From Kappaphycus alvarezii (lineage: Eukaryota > Rhodophyta > Florideophyceae > Gigartinales > Solieriaceae), in assembly GCA_002205965.3 (NCBI GenBank), contig NADL03000678.1, positions 1 to 64,000 on the forward strand: a stretch of 64,000 bases of DNA, given 5' to 3'. A program made the translations under genes and the position numbers. This document shows positions 11,159-22,230 of the stretch, in pieces. The stretch's first letter is position 1; every line of letters begins with the position of its first letter. The notes under the pieces were generated by a model. That model had not been told where the DNA came from. It searched no databases and worked only from the letters and a program-made list of their open reading frames with translations.

Positions 11159-11443
11159 TCAAGACAGGCCAGCAGACAAGCTGCGTTGGAAATTAGGCCG
11201 CTGCAGCGTACCTCTAAGTACCGCTCTGACATTACCGTAGGTCTCTATCACCCTAACGGCCACGTTCCGTGCGACGTTGGTTAGCACCCTATAGGCGTCT
11301 GGATGCCAACCTCCGATATTGGATGTAGGGATAGGCACGAGCCTAGCTCTCACGAAGGTTACAATAAAGTATTCATATCTTTTATGCTTCGCGGAGACGG
11401 CCGCATTGAGGAAGGCTAGCACATTAGACGTGTGGACCCTCAT
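11159..11443 (-). pseudogene. Retroelement relic, possible C-terminal piece of a LINE-like polyprotein
   Basis: A 94-codon reading frame begins with ATG at 11443. It has an R-x-x-K-Y-x-x-x-I-V...F-V-P-I-P-x-S-N-I-G-G-W-H-P-D-A pattern, ending in an amphipathic Arg-rich helix. In my experience this layout (K-Y, G-x-x-F-x-P, then a G-x-W/F-H-P-x-A helix) occurs at the very C-terminus of LINE-type reverse transcriptases, beyond the RT domain. No RT motifs lie next to it, so it would be a small 3'-truncated or eroded relic. A host hypothetical protein cannot be excluded. Confidence 0.35.
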
Positions 11444-14400
11444 TTTGCTCCACTTCTACCGCTTGAAGCGTCTATTTTGAAGTTCACATAAAAATTTTCT
11501 CTCGTTATCCTCGGACTAATCGCAACAGGCGGCCGATTATCTTGAAACCATGCAGATGAAGGCTTGCGAATCCTTCAATGTAATATAAGTTTTGGCCCTT
11601 ACTCGTACAAATGCGAATTTCATTTACAAAAGGGGACAGAACAAAACCTTAAATGAACCCATCCGGAGCTTCTCTATATTCCTAAATCGTCATCAACTTG
11701 GCCAAGATTCATGGCACTAACTAAAACACTATACGACATAGCCTTCTGTTCGATTACTTAAGCCTTTGGAAACTAACCTTAGAACTTCGATCCTCTTCCA
11801 GAAGGCCCTATTTAAACTCCTGCAGTTCCAGTGCTGCACATATATGACGTTTTGGAGCTGCGTTCCTCGCCAGAAAACTTGGCCTTCCCCCCAAAAAATA
11901 TAAGAAGATGTAAACGACGAATCCATCTACATGTAGTTTGGTGCGAAAAAATGGAAAACTGAGCTCCACCTATACGAAAAGAAGCGATGAAAATGTAGAC
12001 CGCGGAATCGATATAGATCAACGATTCAGACGCCGTGTGACGCTTTACGATCGGCGCACTCCATGGCCTTCCCGAAAAATCGAATCCCGGATAATAAATG
12101 CGAATATGCCCTCTAGTTATTGACCAATTGTACAGAATGCAAAAAAATCCTTTTCCAAGTTCCACTCGCAGCGATTGCTGTCTACGTGTGGATATTGTTT
12201 CGGTGTTACTGCTCGGCATGAAGATCTATACAACTGCGAAGTATATTCTAAGGGAATCTAGATTCTACTATTCGCTTGCCCTCTCCTCGAGTACACAATT
12301 GCGAGTTTCGTCGTGTGTATGTACCTACGCGCCCATCTCAACAAGCCCCAAAAATCTCCTCCAAAAAAACCGACTGCAAATGACGTCGTATTTTTAACTC
12401 ATTTACCTCTGCCCTAATTCCTTATACCGCTGCTCACGCAGATACCGAAACGGAAAATCTGTCTCAACAGTAATGTTACTAAAACCGAACTCACCTCGTT
12501 GTGATCAGGATGAACTCTTAGGAGCAGTATTTATCACTTCTTCATTTGACCAGTTTAGGAGTCAAGTCCCAAGAGAAGGTTAAGCTCAGTGTTTCATCTG
12601 AGTTCTAAGCTACGATTAAGTGAGCGTACTTTTTTGGAATGGCGAGAAGCTGTTTGTAGCAGCATGAAAGCTACTCTATATAGGAAAATAATGTATTGAT
12701 CATGCAATCCTGTCGTATCAGCCTGTCCTAGAGGTCCACTGGCCCTCAACAAGATACTAGTAGAGTATTTTCTCATTCACGGAGGTGGTAAGGGTTTACC
12801 AATACGTGCCGAAAAATCCTGTAAATGGATAGGGTAGTTTAAAGTGCGAAATTAAATGTGTAGGTGTTGAACGATCTACGTGGCTTTGTAACCAGAGTCC
12901 GTGTCGACCGAGGAGAGGACGACTTCCAGATGGCAGATTTGCTAGTCACATCAACTAAAAGGCGGGTATGCGATGTAGGAGACGCACGTCACAATAGTTT
13001 GCAACGTACTGACCAGCGTTGCTAGTCTAAGTCAATGAGATGGTGGGACGCATGTTGACGGAAGTAGGCAAAAAAACACATAGTTTTTAGTCTAGTGGCT
13101 CGCTGAGATGGCGACGCGGTTTCAACAATTAAGGAAGGAAGGTTTTTACCCAGGGGTAGTGTTTACTGATTGCCAGTTGGCAAAAATCGTCTCTTGTTGT
13201 TCGGTGCGACTACGAATGAAGCGTAACGTGCGCTTTATCTAGCGAGCATTGTGCTTCCAGAATCGCGGATCGTGGCGGGATTAAAAGATTTATTGCTTAA
13301 AGTATTAATTACCTGTAAGCGCTTCGATGGGCTTAACAATAGGAGGTATTTGGGGCGCGAAGTAGAATAAGTTTTGGCAAGTTTAGAGGCGGAACGCGAA
13401 AGGAATAGGGGAATTTTTGAAAAGAGGCTGGGAGTCGATAAGAATAATATTAGGCGCCGACTACACCGAATGGACCAATAATTGCAGAAGAAAAGGAATT
13501 CTTTTAGCCTGTTTGTCGGGGATGTAAACTACGGACATTTTTGCACAGTTTCCATATCCGAACTTTTGGGATGTAGTTTGCATCGGCTGTGACATGTAAT
13601 ATTACTTTATAAGTGCCAGTTGTGGCGAAAACCAGTTGGTCCAGTCCGCGGGCTGAGGACGGAAAATAATCTCTTCCGCATTCTCTAGTACTAACATCGA
13701 GCAAAAAGATTCGAAAATACCCCCATTACAATATGACGGCAAAAATTCAATTGTTTACTTCTATTTTAACTTACATACTCCGGCGATGTAGAGTATCTAA
13801 CTTCTTTACCACTGCAGGCCCTAATAATTACACAAAGTACCACCTTTCTGCATCATTTATCTCTCTATAACTGCATTGATTACAACACAATAATCAGAAG
13901 ATCCTGCAAGCACCCAAATCCGTATAAAAGGCAAGGCTTTTAATTCAATCGACCCATACATATATCTGCTTTCCTTTTTGCTTTCCTATATTTCTGCTCT
14001 TGATAATCTGCAGTTTGTAGTTGGGCCTGGTTTATTGAAAAAACATTCACACACTAGAAATAGAGAAAAGAGAATCATACACTTCTTCGAACACATAACT
14101 CACTATTTTCTGCATTTTTCACTTAAAAGCCTTGTGACATATAGAATTGCTAACAGGATACATTTTTTCCCTCTCATTTTAAATAATTGAGCTGTTTCTA
14201 CGGCTGTATGACTCCTTACAGATTATGCTCTCACTTTTAGCGCCTGGTCTATGCTCATAAAAAAATTGTTCTGCAGAATTTGAGAGTCCACCTAGCTAAG
14301 ATTTCAGGCGCGCAGCACTCTGATATAAAGATAATTCATATAGCTGTTGAACCGGAAATGCGATTGACCTCATTTATCATTCGCGCACCTGAAATTTCCG

Positions 14401-15150
14401 CATAAAGAAGTAACTAAATATTATTGTACTCTTAATGAACAAAAGTATGCAGGATAAAAATGGGAATATCCAAGCCTTCAAGTTTGGCACTGCGTGATGT
14501 GTTAAGAGCTCCCCTCTCATTCAACATCACCCTGAAACTATTGATACCATCGGCATTTTCTCTATTTCAGCTTCTATATCAGCGTTTAAGACATTCTCCG
14601 CATTCAGCGCCTCGCTTTCAATTATATTAGGGAACATAGTGCCACTATCTAGTCCAGGCCGTGCATGAGAGGTACGAAGATACACGAAAGTAAGGGAAAC
14701 AAAAATGTCATCATCTCTTACTATTGCGAAAACATACTCCCAGCAAGAAAAGAAACCGTGAATATTGAATATTTGATTCAAAATAAAGCCCTCTGTTTTA
14801 TAACACGATAGATACAGTAGCTTGCATCAACCGAAGGTGAAAGTTACTTTCTTCCTACAATAAATACTTTAATTACGTACGCATGGGTTTGAGATGAATT
14901 GTCCGGGCATGGATCTTATTTGTTAGATTTAGGTTATTTTTTAGTCTACTAAAGTTGTCAGGAAAGTAATAGCGTATTTCAAAATACACAGTAAAATAAG
15001 GGACGAAAATTCATCGACATTTTCTAAATTGAAAGCACGATTTTAGGTCGAGTTCTAAAACAAGTCGCCATTCCATTCAAATCGTGACGCGTTGGGGTGC
15101 AGCACATCGCGAAACAGCAACATGTCGCAGTTTAGCAATATTTACTCGGT
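11444..15150. other. Stretch without recognisable genes
   Basis: About 3.7 kb of mixed composition. The only coding-like traces are plus-strand codons at about 13230-13500, with a basic helix-like segment (L-E-A-E-R-E-R-N-R...N-N-I-R-R-R-L-H). A 66-codon minus-strand frame at 13504-13704 lacks an ATG. I assign neither. No tRNA, hairpin-type terminator or tandem repeat stood out. Confidence 0.5.
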
Positions 15151-15298
15151 CAAGGGGGTTCCAACTTGACCAAGCATCACCTGAACATGTCGAACCAATC
15201 TCGATCCGCGGATGACAATGAAAAAATCCCATCCGCTGTTATAGTTGTGTCTGTCCACATGCCTCGTATCCGCAAGGCGTGTTTCTCCGCGCTGATGA

Positions 15299-16311
15299 TT
15301 GCATAATAAGCATAAGCTCTGTGGATGGGAATACAGACTGCGACTACTCCTAGAAACTTTTCATAGACAAAATACCTCGACTTCAACTTCTACTTTCTTT
15401 TCATGCCTCGTTTTTAAATCGAACACAGTTTTTTATCCATCTGAATTCGAGGGAATCTCTCAGCGTATATGTATTGCGACCGAAAACCGGGCACGACACA
15501 CGGGAAATACTCGACAGAAAAGTGGCAGACCATCTAAACTAACCGCAGGGGATCGGCTGGTAGCCACCGTACTGTACTTTCGCGGGAAATATGCCGTGTC
15601 CCATGAATCATCATGCTGGAACTACAATAGATGTTCCATTAGCGGCTATATTCTTTTCATATGCTCCGTGATATGTGAGAACATGGAAGATGAGATAAGA
15701 TGGTCTACGCAAGTGGAGCGACAGCAACTCCGCACGAGATTTTCCCAATTTCCTGGATGTATAGGCATCGTTGATGGTACTCTGTGCCAAATTCAGCGAC
15801 CACAATGCGCTGGTCATCGTGCTCATTTTTACAACCGAAAGAAGAAATACTGCTTCAACAACGTCTTAGTTGTTGACCGAGATTGGATGATAATCTACTG
15901 TGAGGCCGTATATGCAGGCTCTTTCCAAAATGCACGTGTACTACGGGAAACAGAGCTGGGCCGACAGTGGCAGCTTTGCTTTACAGTAGACCCAGAGTCT
16001 CCTCACTACGTCGAGTACTTACTAGGCGACTCCAGATTTATGGGCCTAGATCATTTAGTTCTTGGACGCTTCGATACGAGGTAAATCGCAGATGCAGATA
16101 AAAATTTGATTCTTAAATCTTTTAAGCACTTACATTCAGGGTATGGCGTAGCTATGGAATTGGGTATCCGTGGACGAAGATGAAGTTTAAAATATTTCTA
16201 CAGGTATTCCCAAACCGAAGACCTCTATTTGGCGTGATGTTCAGAGCTGCAGCTACTCTTATAAATTTAATATCGGCATTAGCAGGATTTCAGTATCCAC
16301 TTGGAGGGTGA
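15299..16311 (+). pseudogene. PIF/Harbinger-like DDE transposase
   Basis: DDE endonuclease that would cut and rejoin transposon ends in the nucleus. The catalytic core is clear. F-P-G-C-I-G-I-V-D-G-T carries the first Asp (about 15760), F-Y-N-R-K-K-K-Y-C-F-N-N and Y-A-G-S-F-Q-N-A-R follow, and L-L-G-D-S carries the second Asp (about 16030). A GT...AG interval at 16081-16139 joins the frame exactly (phase 2) to a C-terminal exon with K-M-K-F and F-R-A-A-A-T-L-I-N-L-I, ending in TGA at 16309-16311. The catalytic Glu expected before K-M-K-F seems replaced (V-W-R-S-Y-G where V-I-E-R-x-F-G is usual). The open frame starts after a TGA at 15296 and its first codon is TTG, so the true start, perhaps in an upstream exon, is missing or lost. 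Confidence 0.78.
16081..16139 (+). other. Inferred 59-bp intron in Harbinger 1 transposase
   Basis: GTAAAT donor after ...GATACGAG and TTCAG acceptor before GTATGGCG. Without removal the frame meets TAA at once. With removal it continues in phase into a segment with clear Harbinger C-terminal character. This is an inference from frame and family resemblance. Confidence 0.6.
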
Positions 16312-16345
16312 CGCTGGTGGCGAGGACCCAAAATGGTAGAATTGA

Positions 16346-16972
16346 TCATGGCTTCGCAATTGCTTTAACAAATTCCTTGAATTGTTCCTCCGATATTACG
16401 CTACTAATCTTCAACGTGATGAGCCTATTAATTTTTCTGTCAATCTCTTCGCTTTCCGAGGCCGCTATCTACTGCTTTCCTATTAAACTTTTCTGTTCGG
16501 CGTCACGCTTTTGTATCTTATTTTGGTGATCAACCAGTCGTGACAAATTTACGTATCCAGACTCTACTGCCACAACCATGTCGGTCATGGCTTTAACTGC
16601 TGTTTCAATGGCTACTATTTTCGACATTATATTCTCCGATGTACTTCCTTCCGACGGGGATTCGTTGACCAGCGAGTTACAGAAGGTGTACATTTTCTTG
16701 TTGTTGTAATTATCTCTTTCTTTTAGTCGGCGCGCCAGATCCTCGTCCTATACCGTTGCGCAGGCCTCCCCATCGTCCGAAACACCAGTAGCAATATCAA
16801 AGAATGCATAACGAAGCGCATCTTGAAGCTTTCTTTCTTTCCGAAGGTCTTCGGGCATAAACTTTTCGCCCATAGATTCTGCACGTTGCTTCGGGTCCTC
16901 AATAAAGGCTTGATAAACAGATTTCCAAACAGCTTTCGGCACTTTCTGCAAAATGGGTAGTTTAGCTGCTTT
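16346..16972 (-). pseudogene. Harbinger 1 partner protein, coiled-coil
   Basis: One minus-strand frame runs from about 16972 to a TGA at 16346-16348 and is interrupted by in-frame TAG codons at 16748-16750 and 16469-16471. The readable protein has a Lys-rich N-terminal part with A-V-W-K-S-V-Y-Q-A-F. An acidic-basic central part follows (E-D-L-A-R-R-L-K-E-R-D across the first stop), and then a coiled-coil-like C-terminal half with S-E-E-I-D-R-K-I-N-R-L. No ATG is seen at the upstream end. I infer the accessory DNA-binding/nuclear-import partner of Harbinger elements from its place opposite the transposase and its size. The fold is not certain, and no clear Myb tryptophan pattern is visible. 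Confidence 0.5.
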
Positions 16973-16974
16973 TT

Positions 16975-17738
16975 AGCCTGACTAGCGCATCTGCTCCGAT
17001 CGCTTTGCGGGTGCTTTTAACTGCCTTTAATTAGTATTGGGCGAAAGGGCACCTGAAGGAAATAACGGCGTCGCAGTCGTCGCCCCATCCCGAGAAGCGT
17101 TAAGAGAACCACGGTGCTGTGAGTGGATGGTTTGAGAGATATCCCCTACTTGCTCCTACATTGCAGTGTGATCCCAAGGAGATATATGAGTAGCCTGGGG
17201 GAATGACAAAGATCACTCATTAGCGTAACGGTTCCAACGGCAGTAGAATTGCGGGCATCAATCGTTGGCGAAACGGTCCCAAAGACACCCGTTGTTGTGA
17301 GATCATCGCCGTGAGCGGCAGTTGCGGTACCCTGTGTGGCTTATCGCTTGGAGCCGTGGTTTGACAACATGGGAGCCGATGAGGTTAATATTGCGTTGGA
17401 GGGGGCGAGTGATATGCGGATTTTGGAGATTGTTGGGGAGCGGGAAGCGGCCAAGGACGGGTAGGCTGGCGACAGGTCGGGTATGGCTCGATCACAGAAA
17501 AATGGTCATGATGTGGTATGTAATCGCCGAACTTGATAGATGCGTACGAATTACATTGAACATTGCATAAATTCACACTTCAAAGAGTTTGTAAGAATGT
17601 GAATTTGGCGAAACTTGCTGCATGTTCTGATATGACAGCATGCCACGTGGCATTTAACCGCGAGTTAATACCGAGATTTCCGACTTTCCTAGCAACTTTA
17701 CTGTATGCTGTCAGTTAGTATACGACCGACAGTACAGT
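16975..17738. other. Stretch without recognisable genes
   Basis: About 760 bp of higher GC content than its surroundings at 17040-17480. A short plus-strand run of plausible codons (E-V-N-I-A-L-E-G-A-S-D-M-R-I-L-E-I-V-G-E) at about 17380-17440 is too short to name. Confidence 0.4.
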
Positions 17739-18035
17739 ATGCTTGGTCTGAACACATCAGGTCAGGAAATTATACAGTACAAAGAGGTGATGGTGCTGGA
17801 ATGCCCCGCACCATCATCAAAAACATCATCATCTAACAAATCATCCAAACGAAACTTCTCATATGCAACAGTAAGCTCAACGAAAATTGCCGCGGGAATA
17901 CCGAAAGTGTCACCTTCACGTAAATCTCTAGAAAAGATCTTAAAGGAACGCAAATTTGCGCCCCCAACTTCAACCGGGGGCGAAACAAGATTAACGAATA
18001 TAAATTTCGCCCTCTCCCTCGCCTTGCAAATTTGA
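17739..18035 (+). CDS. Hypothetical 98-aa Ser/Lys-rich frame
   Basis: Begins with ATG at 17739 and ends at 18035. The N-terminal 20 residues are mixed, then a Ser/Lys/Asn-rich basic stretch (S-S-N-K-S-S-K-R-N-F-S-Y) and a basic helix (S-R-K-S-L-E-K-I-L-K-E-R-K) follow. I do not recognise the family. It sits among transposon debris, is not supported by a second frame or a partner gene, and could be chance or the start of a decayed element protein. Confidence 0.2.
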   Translation: MLGLNTSGQEIIQYKEVMVLECPAPSSKTSSSNKSSKRNFSYATVSSTKIAAGIPKVSPSRKSLEKILKERKFAPPTSTGGETRLTNINFALSLALQI

Positions 18036-18256
18036 CCTCTCCTGCTTCCTCTCTGCTATGAATTAGTCTGGGTCTTGATCGTTGGTCTTGATCAATCTCT
18101 CGTTGTTTCCTCTTTGCCTTTTCGTTTTCTTTGTCTTGTCTTCTGTGGTCTTCTTGCCCTTGGTCTTTGATATCTTCCTCTCTACCTCTTGGTCTGTAGT
18201 CAGGTTCCGTGCTCTTCTTCTGGTTCTGTGGCTGTCCTGCTATTGATTAGTGCCTG

Positions 18257-18736
18257 GTGGTTTTTGAGCTGGCTTGTTGTTTTGGGGATACAACTTTCGA
18301 TACCCCGTTGCGGAACGTTTGCTACATTGCTTTACTCGTTTGTACCTTTTTATTTTCAGCTCTAGCTTGCTTTGGGCATCTAGCTGTTCTAGTTATCACC
18401 ACACAGTACCTTATAACTAGTAAGTTAACCTATAGCTTTACTGTAGGTAAACAAAAGGCATCTAACGTACTGACCAGTTTGGTTCCTAGTGCTACGCTGG
18501 GTGAGCTACATGAACACTTGTAGGACGTCTTCGGTTCAGAACTTGACTCTAACGAGAAAAAGAACTTGTTCCCCGATCTATTCGATCACGAGTCAGTAAG
18601 AGCCGCGTGGGAAGTACCAGGAGAAATTCCTTTCTCTCCTGCAGTAACGCCCAGTGAAAACCTCCACTCCGCTCCAGCAACACCTGTAGTAAACTTAGAT
18701 ACCGCCAATCAACCTGATACATTACGAACCTCGTAA
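18257..18736 (+). pseudogene. Unidentified decayed reading frame
   Basis: A plus-strand frame of about 160 codons with an interruption. The first half has a 25-residue hydrophobic segment (I-A-L-L-V-C-T-F-L-F-S-A-L-A-C-F) that could be a membrane helix or an intron read through. The second half is acidic and Pro/Ser-rich (D-L-F-D-H-E-S-V-R-A-A-W-E-V-P-G-E-I-P-F). The composition of the second half looks more coding than chance. No family was recognised, and a gag-like fragment is one possibility. Confidence 0.25.
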
Positions 18737-18899
18737 AGAAAAGAAGTTAAAATGCTTCCATAACTTTTCTAAGGTAAAATCGAAAAGGGTTTATCGCGAG
18801 CATATATCTGCGAGCTGTGAAACGTTTGCAGCAGTATATTTTACAGTGAGTTAGTAGTAATAAAGCTCTATTCTTTATAATCGCATTCTTAATCACTTT

Positions 18900-20020
18900 C
18901 AAAGCTTAAGGTTTTCCATTATTATCGAATGGAAGCGTTGTGCTGTACTGGAGGCCTTGGAATAACTAAGGAGACAATCACTAAATTTGCTCTTCAAGGT
19001 CCTCAGCAGCATATGTTTGAGGAAGTCAAGTTTGAATGTCTCTACAAAGCTGTCATTGGTGCATCCTTGGCTAAAGCATCAATTGCAAATGCCCTACCCG
19101 CATAACCGCAGTGGAGTATTCAACGGCTATATACTTCTCTGTATTCCAGTTGGCTGATAAATAAGGGGAAAATAGAAGGAAAGCAGAGGAATTCAAAAAA
19201 TACAGGTCGTTCAAGTTCGGAATTAAAATCGAACGAGCTTCTTGATATTCCAAATATTCCTGTTCTTTACTTAAACCATGGAACCTCGTAAAACAGGATC
19301 AAAGTCATCCGCTCCCGTTTCATATCTGATATCGAGTTCGAGAATACCGAGACGCCATTTGAATAGACTCTTGCGATAGATATTTCATTCACGAGGTATT
19401 AAATAAATCATACTGTAGTGTTTAAACGGCCCTATATCAAACCAATTTGTTGCAGAATGACGTATGTTGTCAAAACCTGGAAGAAAGTATGACGGTGCGA
19501 ATTTTTCTTATCATACATGATGCTATGGCCGAACTTTCTACGGTCAGATCATTGGAAAGCCCGATCATACCTTTTCGAGCTTCGAAAGTCCCATCTCCGT
19601 TATCTGCCTTAGCCATCTGCAAAACTTTATCGGCCTAGAGAAATTATTATGCAGAACTACCACCTTTTTTGTTGTTTGTAAGGCGCAAATCCGGACAGCA
19701 TAAGAACTTTACCGGAAGGCCATCCTCCATATGCTTTGAACGTAATAGTACCAGGTTATTCGTTAAGAAGTCCTTTAAGCCTTGAAAATCCCTGCTTACT
19801 CTCGAAAGCCTGTGAATGATAAAAAACACCATATATTTTAATGAAGAAAGGCAGTGGTACAAAGGAGTCCAAACCTTTCGATATTATAAAAACCTGCCTT
19901 GTCGTAAAGATACTTTACTTTCTGCAAAGATCCGGGAATTCTGTCTTATTTAGACTCCAAATTCAACCGATTGAGGAATAATTTACTATGGATATTCTTC
20001 ATTTGCAAGCTGTTCAAAGG
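18900..20020 (-). mobile_element. Faint retroelement relic
   Basis: On the minus strand at about 19385-19270 the translation has a W-R-L-G-I-L-E-L-D-I-R-Y-E-T-G-A-D-D-F-D-P-V-L-R pattern. This resembles the end of an LTR-element RNase H domain (RWxLxLxExDFxxxYxxGxxNxxADALSR). A Lys/Leu-rich piece at 19800-19660 could be the RT-RNase H connection. Erosion is heavy and the call rests on one motif, so it is weak; an old LTR-type fossil is the best reading. Confidence 0.3.
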
Positions 20021-21837
20021 AAAAATGCTTAAAGGCGGCGTAATTCCTTGTTTCTTACACTAATTAGACCCAGGGTTCTTCCATGAAGATTTTTTGTAGA
20101 AGGGAATAATAGAAAGTCGCCATTGAGCGAGGACCAAACCTCGCTGGTCCTATGATTTTAGACAATTCGCAAGAGTGACATGATAGTGGTGTGACCGTCG
20201 GGGTCTGTCGTTGTTGGCATATAGGAGATTATATTATATTTTTCTAATCTCGGTCGAGCCATTCCCGTGTGTCCGAATGTGAAAGCAGTATGATGAAGTA
20301 CATACCAAGACGAAAAGGCAGTTTGTGGCCTAGATTACGCACAAAGTAAAACTGGAAATCATTGCAATCTCATTAAAGTGGCCACGATCGCGATGATATT
20401 AAATTAAAAAGTAAGAGCATGCTTCAAGACGTTATAGATACCCTTGGAAATATATCAGTTTCACCTTCTAAATATTAGTGTAATTGCGCTTCTATCTGTA
20501 GTTTTTATTTCGTAGCCGTCCTTAAGAGCCAAGACATAGGCACAGTGGCTGATGTACCCGTTACCGAGATTAATCAACTTTTATACGAATTTGCGCCCAG
20601 TATAACTCACCAGTACCACTTTTCCGACTGTTTGATTCTTGGGCACATCTATAATCTCCTCAAAAGTGTCAATTGGTCGCAAAGTACATTCTGTCTCGCA
20701 CCGCAGTGCACGTGAATGATGTGACGTGGAGCTTTTAAAAAAATAGTCGGACCACTACCTTTATCCTTCAAACGTAGGTTGAACTAAAGAGGACTACTCA
20801 GTCCCCATGCACGTGTTCAAGGGCGCCGGGTTTGAAAGTGAAAGGGAATAAGATATTCTGGTGTAATTTCCGTGCAACCATGCCGCGATACGATAAGCCA
20901 TGTAACAGCCTCCAGAGGACAACAGATATTTTAATTCTGACATAAGCAAGTTAGGGGGAATTTAATGTCGGATGGACGATGCTCCTACTTTCTACTGACG
21001 CGTATTCGTTCTTACATTTCTGTTGCTTTCATTCCTGGATTCTGTTGACAGTTTGGCGCTATCCCTGCGCGTTTGGGTCAGATTATTGATTCCTACGTTG
21101 CACATATCGCGTTACGCTCCGCCAGTTGGCATCATACAACTAAGTTCGGAGTGTAATTCAATTCTATCATCGATGTATCGGTACTTGTGACTGCTAAAAA
21201 CGCTATATGTTCTTGACACATACATATAGCTTAGACATCGGCCACTTTTTCATCTATAGATACGCGCTTAACCTTTAAAATGGGCCGACCTTCTCGTCTG
21301 GTTTTATTTATCAATCGCCTAATTCTGTTGATATTAGGATAAAGATCGACTGTGGTTTATCCCACTCTGATTTGGCTTCACTGTGCACGTAGCACTCAGA
21401 ATTGAGAACCCCAGATCGGATCGGGACGCGGATCTACCTTTTTCAGCAACACTTATGCAACCTCCAAAGCGATGGCTGTTATGAATTACAATGCAATGTG
21501 CATTAGAACGTCTTATGACAGGGTCTGGCTACGAGCCCTCATATTTTTAATTCAATATGTTGCATTACGTGGGCTCTTGTGAGGGAACAAAGGTGCCAAG
21601 CCCACTGCGAAGGAAAGTGGAGCGTAGGGGAATGGCGGTAGGTAGTTGAGTAAAGGGTGGTAGGAGGGTTAGATTATTGGAAAAAGTAGCGAAGGACACC
21701 AGAAAAGTGCGAATCACGGTTTACTAGACAATTCCTCCTCGCCTGCTCAGCAAGAAGATGCCGAGGGAGTCAAGAAATAAGTAGGGAACGACAGCGCGAG
21801 TCGGGCGAGTCCACAGCACTGCTGGTAGTACGGTAAT
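20020..21837. other. Stretch without recognisable genes
   Basis: No coding frame of note on either strand. One local hairpin at 20130-20153 (GCGAGG...CCTCGC nested with GGACCA...TGGTCC) was seen. The rest appears to be unstructured intergenic sequence or very old repeats. Confidence 0.45.
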
Positions 21838-22005
21838 TGCAGTACTATACAGCACAGTGCTGTTAAAACATAAACACATAACCTTACAGTAATTTACAGT
21901 ACCTCTGTGATTCATTTTTTTGCATTTAAAGCGTTTCCTCCCCTTGTAAAGTAGTACAGTACGTACAGTACTTCCCTTACACCCTGTACAGTACAAAAAC
22001 TGAAA
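21838..22005. repeat. Cluster of TACAGTA / GTACTGTA words
   Basis: Self-complementary words of the TACTGTAC/GTACAGTAC type recur here at about 21853, 21890-21900, 21955-21975 and 21985-22000. Similar clusters occur at 26630-26905, 27365-27450, 38224-38370, 39020-39065 and 44515-44585. The words overlap as imperfect palindromes rather than as a strict tandem array. Confidence 0.6.
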
Positions 22006-22043
22006 TACTGTGTAGTCCTCCGCAATATTCCTAATGCCAGTAT

Positions 22044-22061
22044 TGATGACTATAGTGATCA
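22044..22061. repeat. Left palindromic end of the piggyBac-like element
   Basis: TGATGACTATAGTGATCA, one base short of a perfect palindrome. It is followed by a small stem (TTAGCTTT...AAAGCTAA, 22061-22090). It matches 26560-26577 at 17 of 18 positions. Confidence 0.55.
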
Positions 22062-22230
22062 TTAGCTTTTTTCGTGATCAATAAAGCTAAAAAATGGTGG
22101 GTTTTGAAGGATTCATACTCTCCAGAGAGAATCTTTGGACAAGGGTTTTTGAACCTGCATTTTAATGTCCTGACTTTTTCAATTACACCGAATGTTCAAC
22201 ATTTCAAATCGGCTGAATAACGGCTGAGCT

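Larger units (their letters stand above)
15150..17000. mobile_element. Harbinger-type DNA transposon 1, decayed
   Basis: A PIF/Harbinger-like transposase gene on the plus strand (15299-16311) faces a coiled-coil partner gene on the minus strand (16346 to about 16972), with only 34 bp between their stop codons. A transposase plus a second small DNA-binding-type protein is the known two-gene plan of PIF/Harbinger elements. I could not pick terminal inverted repeats or the usual 3-bp TWA target duplication by eye, so the outer limits are approximate. Both genes carry defects, so the copy looks dead. Confidence 0.7.
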
